Positions 44,201 through 56,200 of a DNA stretch of 64,000 nt are shown one piece after another. The DNA is from Hippasteria phrygiana (taxonomy: Eukaryota > Echinodermata > Asteroidea > Valvatida > Goniasteridae). The notes under the pieces were generated by a model. The model searched no databases and was not told where the DNA came from. It saw only the letters and a program-made list of their open reading frames with translations. Location of the stretch: contig JAZGUH010000117.1 of assembly GCA_037893225.1 (NCBI GenBank), forward strand, positions 3,968,001-4,032,000, in the 5' to 3' direction. Numbering within the stretch: the stretch's first letter is position 1; every line of letters starts with the position of its first letter. Position numbers and translations under genes: made by a program.

Positions 44201-47200
44201 GGCATTTGTGGTGCTATTCTACCACATTGGGAGGTTTGATACCCCCCCCCCCCCATACCTTGTAAAAATATGTTAAATTTTTGCGCCATCAACTTTGTAT
44301 TGACTGTAATTTTATTTCACCGTTACTTCTGAGTTTGAAAAGACCACCTGGACGGTTGTCATCTATATTCAGTCCATACATGTTTCTACTATATTGTTCT
44401 CGAATGGGAGGGTAATGAATAGATGGAGCTTTTTCAAGCTTTCATTTACATGAAAGGGGGGAGGCTCCAAGTGCGATGAATAGGACCACTCTATTCAGTG
44501 TGGTGCCTATTGTTTGCATTTAAGCTTGGCTGCATAGGCCCCCCCACCCCCCCCCCCCCCCCCCCCCATCAATGACAGCCGGACGAAAGAGTTAAGTAAG
44601 TCCTTTCTCAAAGGAAAATTATGTCATTTGCCTTGGAGAAAGAACTTGCTTAAGTTCGAACCGTCAGGCCAGCTAATTCTGTTGATTTGTATATTTCAGG
44701 TCAATCCAGTCAGTTAGCAGTTTGCAGAAGTTTAATTCATTTTTATCTAAGCTACGTCTTGTTTGGGGTGACAGTGTCAAATTTTCACTGGTTTTTCTCT
44801 TCGTTTTTGCTTTGTTTTTCAGCTGGTGTTTGCGGTTGACATTGCTCCATTGGGTATCAAGAAATACCTCGTTAAGGACATGGGAACGTCGGCGTCTGAG
44901 GGACACAGCTTGTCGTCGGTGGCTATGTATCATGTACCTGGAAGTGGGACAGAGGAAAGGTAGGTTATATGGCTTTGTCTATGCCTATGGCTCTGCATCA
45001 TAGCATTATTGGCTATGTATTATTATGAATGGTTTATTTTAATTGTACTCCTCGCCCCCAAAGGCAGAATTGCGAATACAATTTAAATTAAAAATACTAC
45101 AAAATTCATTCTTACATTAAAAACACTAATATTAATACATACGTTAACCCTAACCCCCTGGACCCTTTTTGCTAGAAACCATCCTCAATCCTCCAAAATC
45201 CTGCGATTGCCCTGCCCCAAAAAATGCATTTATCCCTCAATCCTCCAAAATCCTCCGCTTGAAACACCATTCATCCTCAATCCTCCAAAAACTTTTTTTT
45301 CTTGAAACACCATTCATCCTCGATCCTCCAAAATCCTCCGCTTGAAACACCATTCATCCTCAATCCTCCAAAATCCTTCGCTTGAAACACCATACATCCT
45401 CAATCCTCCAAAATCCTCCGCTTGAAACACCATTCATCCTTAATCCTCCAAAATCCTCTTTTTCTTGAAATACCATTCATCCTCAATCCTCCAAAATCCT
45501 CCAAAACTGCAAGGAGGATTGAGGTGGGTTAGGGTTAAAAAGAGAAAAATAATAAAGGAGAGAGAAAAAGGGGACGGAATTACCACATGGACAAAATACA
45601 AAATGTATACAATTACAATTTTAAGAAAACAAAAAATTGATAAAATTGGTAGAGAGAAAATGTGCACTTATAGGACTCGCTGTTGCTATGGCTGTGACAG
45701 CCATTTTGTTTTTCAAAATTTAACCAACTAAATTTTGTCTACAATGAAAGGGGGGTATCTGTGTTGCACTGACTGCAGTGGTTAGTTAGGTAGGCTCGAT
45801 TTCATAAATCCGCTATTAAACCTGCAGTTAAATAAGACGTAATTTGCCGTAATATGTTGAGGGCGATGGATGGTTTAAGCAAAAATGTGTGGTATTGAAT
45901 AATGGTTGTATAAATACAGTGTAATTGGGACTTCATGTATTTTGCACTCATTACTGAAAATGTGTGTTGAAGACACTTTTTGACTTTTCATTATTTGTTT
46001 TGCATTCATTAGAAAGAACCTTTTTTTGCTCTGCATTTTGGTATATCCCTCAGTTCGTCATTATATGAATGCAGACGTTGACAGGTTACTTTGTATTAGC
46101 CATGGTAAATGCCTGTATCTGTAATAAATGTCTGTATTAACCCTAACCCCCTAGAACCTTTTTGCTAGAAACCATCCTCAATCCTCCGATTGCCCTGCCC
46201 ACCAAAAATGCATTCATCCTCAATCCTCCAAAATCCTCCAAATTTTTGCATTTATGTTCCTCAAAAATCCTCCTGTTTCTCAAACAGCATTCATTCTCAA
46301 TCCTCTAAAATCCTCCTGTTTCTCAAACACCATTCACCCTCAATCCTCTAAAATCCTCCTGTTTCTCAAGCACCTTTCATCCTCAATCCTCTAAAATCCT
46401 CCTGTTTCTCAAACACCATTCACCCTCAATCCTCTAAAATCCTCCTGTTTCTCAAGCACCTTTCATCCTCAATCCTCTAAAATCCTCCTGTTTCTCAAAC
46501 ACCATTCATCCTCATTCCTCCAAAATTATCTTTTTTTCTAGAAATACCATTCATCCCCAAAAAATGCATTCATCCTAAAATCCTCCAAAATCCTCTCTTT
46601 TTTTCTTGAAATACCATTCATCCTCAATCCTTCAAAATCCTCCAAAACTGCAAGGAGGATTTTGGAGGATTAAGGTGGGTTAGGGTTAAAGGTAGCTTTT
46701 TCAACCTCTGATGTATTTGTTTTTGAGCTGGCTCACATTTTCTACATAGACGCTTACGACATTGCTAGGTCTAAATTTGATGCCATTCTTGTCTAAAAAG
46801 AAGATGTCTAAATTACATGTCAACCCTTCTCTTCCAGGGGACCATTTGTAGTTGAGAAATTTTCCAACTATCCGTCGGAGGACATCACTTTAGAAAACTC
46901 CAATCTCAAGGCTGTATTTACAGGATCGACTGGAATGTTGAAGGTGACAAAAATAGCTAAAAGTCATGCTATAATAAGCCTGGGATAAAAGTGTGATGAC
47001 CTGGGCCCAATTTCATGGCTCTGCTTACCGTTAGCAAAAAATGCCCGCTTGCTGTAGCAGAAAATTCTGTGGTTACGGCAAGCGTATTTCACGTGTTAGC
47101 AGAGAATTTTGGCTCCTGAGCATGCGTACATCCCATAACTAAGGATTCTGTGCTTACAGGGCTAGCGCAGATTTTTCCGCTAGCGCTGTTAGCGCAAAAT

Positions 47201-50200
47201 GGTGATCGTAAGCGCGGAAAGCTGTGGTTAGCAGAGCCATGAAATTGGGCCCTGATCTTTACTTTGACCACAGAGGATCGTTGTTACTGTTTATAGACTG
47301 AGCCAAAAGGACCTCCATTAACAGCAACCATGACCTGAGGCGAAGATTAGTTCATCACATTATTGCTCCCGTTCATAAATGCCTTCATATAAAACGAAGC
47401 AAAGCAGGCGCATAGCCAGGATTTTGTTTGCCCATTGCAAAGTAGAATTTTTGTCCTATTTTTCACCATCCCGGTTTCACATTTGAAATAAATTTTCACC
47501 ATTCTGATTTTGCTTCTATCAACGTCCCGATTTTGCTTTTAAAATCTCCATTCTGTTGCCACTTGACACCACTTCCCACCCCCCACCCACACCCCCCACC
47601 CACCCACCCCCCCCCCCCCCCCCACCCACCCACCCCCCCCCACCCACCCACCCCCCCCCCACCCACCCACCCTTACGAGTCCCAAATATGTGGGGCTTGG
47701 AAAGCACTCGAAGCAACACGCATGCGTACTCCATTAATTTGCAACTTACTTCCTCGTCCAAACGATGTCACAATTTGCGAAGAGATTACTACTAATGGAA
47801 GACGTCATCCTTATGTCAGTGGTGTGAATTATTAAACCAAATTTAGAATAATAAATAGTGAGAGCAAATTAATGCCGACAATGACTTGCATTTTCACTTG
47901 CATTGTACTTTTACCACACACAGTCACTGAAAACCAAAGCTGATGGCAAGACAACCGACATTGAGATTCTATTCATGATGTATGGCACTGTGTCGCAGAA
48001 GGCTAAGAGTGGGGCTTACCTATTCTTACCTGACGGCCCTGCCAAGGTATGTCATGAGAATATGGGACTTCCTGGCATATCGGGTACGGGCTACGTGCTG
48101 ACTCCTGTTTTTTGGACTAATGTTCTGACTAGGGGAAGCCGGTAAACTGAAATTGAGTGGTTTTGTGTAAAGAAAATAAAGCATCACAATATAAATGTGC
48201 CACAAATTAAATATAACAGATTCTTAAAAACAAAAATGAATAAAAACCTTGAACTGTTTTCTGATCAGTTCATTGTGTGTACATTGTTTTTGAGTAAAAA
48301 CGGGGGACTTGGTGATACCAAGACGTTTTACATACTTGTACAACATGATCATTGAAGCAGCAAAACATGTGCACATTAATTAGATTTCATTCAATAAGTT
48401 AAGTCTTTTTCGCTACCTTCTCTTTTGAAATCCTAATTTTAATTTGTTATCCTGCTTTGAGTAAATTGCTCTTGTAGACTGACTAACCCGTCTGTGTATA
48501 AAACCTCTTATCAGACAGAGTTCAAATAGCACATTTACTAGAATATGTTATCTATTTGTGGTGTATCTATTATTTGTTGTGGTTTATATGTGACCGGCTC
48601 TATCAAAACCCAACACTTGGGGTGAAATTTCAGTATTGGGGTTTTGGTATCACTGATATCATTTTTTAATGTTATGCAGGCCCATATCGCATCTGGTTTT
48701 GCCAAAGGTGGTCACATATTACCCCTCGTTAGGCTTGGGCAATTTTGGGCAAGAAGTGACTACTCAACTCCAACATTGAAATTGAAAACGTTATTAAATT
48801 TTTTTTTTTTTTTGAAAGGTCAACTTCTTCAATTAACTAATTTCTGCTTTCATAGGGTAGATTTCAGATTTTAGGATTCAAAGATTACAGATTCTCTGAA
48901 AAAAAAATGGCATGCGGCACTGAACAGAACCAGCTGTTTGGCCCATGAAATCAATCACGACGCTGCACAGATTCACAAGATGCTTCGCCAACGTCCATTT
49001 TGTACATAATGAATGGAGTAGATTCTGAATCCGGGAAATGTGATTCGTCCTCAGAGTCAGTCAACTCCAAATAAATTAGAAGTTACCCAAGCCTACCCCT
49101 CATCAATGGGTTCATAGTCCTCGATCCCTCTCAAATCCCTGGGTAGTATGCACGGTGTGTTATCATGCATTTTGGACTATAAGCATTCATTCACATATAA
49201 CCATCCCTCACATGAGATTGGATTGCATAATCGACTGAAATATATGTTGTCTCCATGTTGTTTTGTGTTGGTTGATTTTTTTCAGCCAGTCAACTTGGGT
49301 AATCCATATATCCGAGTGGTCCGTGGTCCATTACTCTCTGAGATTGACGTCTCCTTCAGTACGGTCAACCATAGAGTCACCATCAAGGAAACTGCTGGTG
49401 AGTGTGCTGTCAGATCACAAGAAATTCTTGCTGTTTTTCTGTCACTCAAAATAAATAATCTTGTGCTTCAATTTTTTACCCAATTTTTTTTTCTCCACTT
49501 TTTGGCGTATCTCACATGGGAAATATGAGCAAGACAGGGCTTAAATGGAAGGTTGTTTTTGTTGCTCGGGATTTTTATGTGATGTCTAGTTTTGTTTTTT
49601 CTTCTTTTTTTTGAGGGGGGGGGGGGGGGGTGGAAAACAAAAACCGGATGATTTGTGAGTACGCCTTTCATGTCTACCTTTGTCTGTGGTCGTGCATTTC
49701 TTTTGAATCTCTCCCCCCCCCCCCCCAAAAAAAAAGCCTTCTTGAACGAACGGCCTTTTTCGTAATAAATATTGAATTTTGTCACAAAATAATTTATTGC
49801 CAAAAAAAATTTAAGCAGAAATACACAATGCAATATAGTCTAGGAGGTTTTCACGATGTCATCTGCCCATGAACAATTCCGCTGATTGGCAGATGCGATC
49901 ACATTTTCCGAAATGTTTGTTTGTTTGTTTCTTCTTCTCTAGGTGTAGATTCTAGGGTACTGGACATTAGGAACATTGTGGACATCCGAAGTGTTCGCAA
50001 TCAGGAGTTGATTATGAGATTGAAATCCAACGTGGAGAACCCCCACAAAATATACTATACAGATCTAAATGGATTTCAGGTACGACGGCAAATTCTAGTC
50101 TAGGGTTTGAGATTTTGTGACAAGTCTTCCTTCTTGGGGGTCGTCAATTTTTAGTGCAAGATGTGTCATGACTTACAGTCAGATGTGACCTTAGAATTGG

Positions 50201-53200
50201 CTTTGAGAAGTTTGACCTCACAATTTGTACTTTCGGCGATACACACATCTCTACACATGTGAACAATTGCACGTGCAGAGTACACTTAGATTCATGTGGT
50301 ACATATACAGTGGAACGCCGCTATACCGAACACCGCTATACTGAACATTCTGCTATACCGAACATTCTGCTATACCGAACACTATCCTTGGCTTCCAAAT
50401 TTTGTGTACAAAACTTACCGAACAATGTTGTTGAAAAAAAAAGGCAACGGATTAAAAAAATGTACCGGGTATTTGGGTTGTTTGTAATTCCCAAACGGCC
50501 GCAGTTTTATGTTGAAGAGTGATAGGTGGCTATTATTTCCCCAAGGAATAGAAGGGAAAAGCCAACTGTTGCTTTAGAATTTGGTAAGCTTAGAAAGTAT
50601 GAACATGTAATTACATGATTCAATGGCCGGCACATGTTCAATTACAATCAAAAGAGGGCGCACTTCAAAATACGACGCAAGAGGACGCTATTTAAAAGAA
50701 CGGACGCCATGTTGAAAAATGCGTACGTGCGTGGCGGACCGGCAGCTGAAAATCGCGATACCTAACAATCACTATACCGAACAAAATCTGTGGATCCCGC
50801 AATGTTCGTTATAGCGGCGTTCCACTGTATGCACATTCCAAACATGAGCAAGTGTTGCAAGTGAAAGTCAAGGTGTCTGCTTAATATTGTCATATTTACA
50901 GTGGCAGCTTGCCAAGTTTTATCAATTTGTAGGCCAAGAATTAGAAAAAAGCATTCATAAAACAAGCCCATATTCACTAACAATTTTAGGCCGTCATCTA
51001 TGATTTGGGATTGCTGTGTGCATTTTTTTTCTTCTCTAGTTCACGCAGCGTGTTCTTGTGCAGATTATTTGCAAGGGCAGCCTCATTTTCACAGTTTTGG
51101 TTTACAAGGCTAAAAGGTTACAACAGAGACGTTGGGGTTGGCCACATTTTAGGTTGCCAGCCCTACCAACCTTATGGTTTTCCTGGGCCCAGATCTAAAT
51201 AGAGGATAAATCTTCAGATGCCAAAAAAAATATCCCAATTGTCAGACCTATATACCCAGACGGGGTCACTTCTACCGTTGGTAAGACCAACTCACCTTCC
51301 CTTTGTGGTGTATAAGGTCATTTATGTATAGGTCATTTATGTATAAGGTCATTTATGTATAGGTCATTTATGTATAAGGTCATTTATGTTATAGACGGCT
51401 TTATTGACAAATCATCATGGCCGAATTGAGATGACAATACAATGTAAAATCAGTGATAACAAAACATCAATTAATACGAAATGACAAAGAAATATAGGAC
51501 ACAATCGCTGATAAAATTATTAAGAACAAAGATCAAATAGAAAGACAATTGACCAGGTATATCTAAAATCTCAAAAAGAGTACACGATCCTAATTTGTAT
51601 ATTTATGATAACCAACCAAAAACAGCATCATCTTTTACGTAAATATGACACTGATCTTATCATATACTCCTCCCCAATGACACCTTTCAGCTTCAGCAGA
51701 GGAAGACGCTAGACAAGCTCCCCATTCAGGGTAATATCTACCCCATGCCCAGCATGGCATACCTAGAGTCAACCGACACCAGACTCTCACTGCTCACCAA
51801 CCATCCATCGGGGGTGGCTTGTTTACAAACAGGTTAGTCCTGGCTCGTAGCGGACAACCAGTGAAAAGTTTCATTTATTGTTGGGAGATACTTTGGTTGT
51901 TAATAAGTAGAAGCTGGTAATGACAATTTATTTTTTTCATTAAAGCAGATTTGAATGCTGAGATTTACTGTGAAATTAATTCTGAAAAATGTGTAGAGCA
52001 GCAAAACAAATAAATTTAACCCCTTGTGTACAGCTGTTATTGATGGGTTGCTGGTATGCCTAGAACAGGGCTGTGAACGCAAACAATAGGCAGCACACTT
52101 AGTGGTCCTATAAGCCAGTTTGGTGTTTCAATTGCGCATGTGCACAATGACATAGTAATCCCGAATGACCCGTGACCTAACACGTGCGTATCATGGAGCA
52201 AGGTGGTCGCACAATGCGCACATGTTAAATTCAATCAGAAGGGGCGTTCGCGTAACATCGCATGACATTACGTCAGCAATTTTTATCCCGAATAACCTTT
52301 GACCTTCGAGATACCGGACTGGCTTATTCATTGCACTCAGAGCCCCCTCTTACGTGTGAATGAAATCTTTGTTTGAAAAAGCTCCATCTGTTCATTACAC
52401 TCCTATTCAAAAACAATATAGTTCAAACATGGATGGATTAAATATGCAAAGGAATGCGTCTATAGACTTCAACCAATCTTTTTCAAACTGCGGCTATGGC
52501 CGTCTTCCGTATTCAAGAGGTTAAGATGAGTGTTTTGCTGAGGATAACCACGCCAAATTTAACATCAAGAATAAGAGCTTTCTTTATAGGTATTTATAAG
52601 TATCAAGCAAGCAAAACTACATCAAATCAAATTGTGTGAATTTGTCCCCCCTTTCAATTCAATCTCAGAGTTGGTATTAAAATTACTTTGTCCAACATTT
52701 GTCTTAATTGCTGACATTTTTGTCTTGTTCCTACTTTCTTGCCTATCAAGGCTGGCTTGAAGTATTCCTGGATCGCCGGTTGAACCAAGACGACAGCAGA
52801 GGCCTCCAGCAGGGCGTCTTAGACAACAAGATCTCCTCACTGTCTTACCAGCTTCTCCTAGAGCGGACAGAGGCTGCCTCGCCCAGCAAGCAGGTCAGGC
52901 AAAGTCCAAACACACTGTGGGGCTGGCTTAAGGGGGATATCAAGGTGAGGTACATTGATTTCTGGTTCGGGGGAACGAAATGTGAAAAAACGAATCGGCG
53001 CCGGAGTGGATTGCCTGATTTCTCGGCTTGCTTTGATGTGGAATGCTGCACGCACAGTGACGATGACCCACTAACAGCTATAACACATCATGGGTGAAAT
53101 TAATGCTACCTCACTTTGTTTGTCCTTTGTGGTTAGTTAGGGAGGGTCTCAAAAGTTGGAATATTCCATTCAGGAATATGAGTTCCCAGTGTGTTCCCAA

Positions 53201-56200
53201 CTGGAAAAAGACCATTAAGTATAGATGAATGTTCCCATGCAAGATTGCACTGTGTTCCCAGGCTGTTCACTCTTGTTTTCCCAAGTAAAACAGCCGGTGT
53301 TCCCGATTAGAACAGCCGGTGTTCCCGATTAGAACAGCCGGTGTTCCCGATTAGGACAGCCGGTGTTCCCGATTAGGACAGCCGGTGTTCCCGATTAGGA
53401 CAGCCGGTGTTCCCGATTAGGACAGCCGGTGTTCCCGATTAGGACAGCCGGTGTTCCCGATTAGGACAGCCGGTGTTCCCGATTAGGACAGCCGGTGTTC
53501 CCGATTAGGACAGCCGGTGTTCCCGATTAGGACAGCCGGTGTTCCCGATTAGGACAGCCGGTGTTCCCGATTAGGACAGCCGGTGTTCCCGATTAGGACA
53601 GCCGGTGTTCCCGATTAGGACAGCCGGTGTTCCCGATTAGGACAGCCGGTGTTCCCGATTAGGACAGACGGTGTTCCCGATTACAACAGCCGGTGTACCC
53701 GATTAGAACAGCCGGTGTTCCCGATAGTCTGGTTCCCTGACCTGAAGATTCCCTGACGTCTTAATCTTAGGTCAGGTAGCTACTACGGTTTATAATAGAT
53801 CATAACATACAGTGTTAGTCAGAGTGACGTCAGTGGCATCATTTAAATTTAATATTCTTGCAAAATCCAGTCGGCAAAATACTGCAAGAGTGTGGCATTG
53901 ATTTTTCAGTTTTTATATATAATTGAGAATTCAAATTCCAGGATCTGTAACTGGCCTGACAGACATTTTTTTATTGCGAACATCAACGTTAACAGCTGAA
54001 TGTTACCGAAAACAAGTTCGGAAAACCTCAGACGTTTTTAGAAACTAGCAGAATTCTGCAAGTGTTCGTCACGTGACATTGGCGGCTGCCGGACCTAATA
54101 TTCATCAGAAATAGTCAGAATATTTTGGTCTGGGAACCAGACTAGTGTTCCCGATTAGAACAGCCGGTGTTCCCAATTAGAAAAGCCAGGGTTCCTGATT
54201 AGAAGTGTTCCAACTTTAAGATGCTCCCTTCGTGTTTACTTTTTTTGTTTTGTTTATTTGGATTTGTTTGTGTAGTAGTCAGTATGTTGTTCATTACGAG
54301 GTCCCGATCTTCCAGTACTTGACAGAAGTCTGGCCAAAGACTACGTTCCCATTTAGTTTCAAATGTGAAAAAGCTCTGTGAAAATGAGATGTATTACTGC
54401 ACTGTCTCTTTATGTATAAACCTTTCTAATAACAAATCGGTATTTTGTCATTAATACCAATCTTTATTTTTACATTTTATTTTGTGGGATTGTTATTTTA
54501 TTCCTTTATCTTATTTAGTTTTTTATATTTTTTTATTTATTACATTTGCAAAGTGAACAAAGAAACTGGCAGGAGCGGGATTCGAACCTGCGACCTCCGG
54601 GTTACCTTGTGGATTTTTTAATTAGTTATTTATTTACTGCACTTGTTTGTTTTGCAAGATGTGGGATTGAGACTGTTAAGGTTGTGCATGGATAGTCTTA
54701 ACCATAATGGAAAAGAAGAATTGAAAGTTTAAGTACTGGTTTTTGAAACATACCCTGTCATGGAAACTTTAGTGTTCTGTCAATAAAAGTAGTCATTGGG
54801 GAAAAAAGACCCAACAATCGGGTTCTTCAGAAATGCAGAAAGTAAAATACAATTTTCCCAAAGACAAATTTTCTCTCAATAGAATATCCAGAAAAGAACC
54901 TAATACTAAAAAAAATAATGCTTTCATGCACTTACAGGAAATAGCTAACCCTGATTTCATTGCATGACGACTAAAATTATGCACGATTAAACAAAATTCT
55001 ATCACTTTCGGGCAATGTTTTTTTTTTTGATTCCTTTGCCACTTTCCCGCCATTTGCAGAGCATCCTATCATTTAAACCTTGACAGTCAGTTTGCCATTT
55101 TAACTACAAGTCTGAAGTTAGGTATTTGTTTTTCTTATGAGTGTTGTATGTTGGACCAATGCAATTCTCAGCAAAGAAAGCTGACCAGGTAATTTGAATG
55201 ACTTTTCAAAATGAACAAACAAACCTGATTCAAACGGGATTCAAACCTGAGACCGGCACTCTACCAACCGAGCTATCTTGCCCTATGGTGTCACAAATTG
55301 TCAAGGTCTTTAGGGGGCGCCAGTCAAAACTCATAATGCATGGGTTTTGACTAGCATGCAGTGCCGAAAAAAAGTTCCAAACAAAGCACGCCCGATCGAT
55401 AGTTTGTACGTGCCTGTTGTATCGTTATCATTACGGGTACATATAACGTCCTAATATAAAAAAAAAAACTCCAGCCTGCGTTTTTGCCGTAATTAGTCTA
55501 TAAGTGTCAAGGGCTTTACGGACGGGAACAATAAATTTCCCTCCACAAAAAGTTACGTCGACAGAAATGTGGCATTTGATGCTGTCAAGCGCCCTAACTT
55601 TTCCATTAAAAAGCATCAGAGTCCTATGTGTACGTGCATATATTTTTGTTTTTCGAATATTTGAACGGCAAAAAGGTATTTGAATATTCGGCTGACTATT
55701 GAATATTTGAATATTCGGCTGATTATTGAATATTTGAATATTCGGCTGACTATTGAATATTTGAATATTCGGCTGACTATTGAATATTTGAATATTCGGC
55801 TGACTGTTGAATATTTGAATATTTGGCTGACTATTGAATATTTGAATATTCGGCTGACTATTGAATATTTGGCTGACTATTGAATATTTGATTATTCGGC
55901 TGACTATTGAATATTTGAATATTCGGCTGACTATTAAATATTTGAATATTCGGTATATTTGGGACAGCCCTAATAAATGACTTCGTCTCTTAGTCTGAAA
56001 GTAAAATCACCTCTACAATGGGGAAGCTTTGAGATGATCGTGGGAACAGACAAACACCGGTCCTTTTCCATTGTTTTCACCAGTCACAGGAAAATGCTCA
56101 GAGCTATGCACGCATGCTCAGAATGAGTGAAATCTGCCGGTACGTCTGCTGCCACCAACATCTCAAAAGTGTCCAGTCTGCTGGTAATTCGTTCTAAAGA

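Noticed and set aside
53287..53724. CRISPR-like regular repeats
   Set aside because: Units are contiguous with no spacers and the context is an intron of an animal gene.
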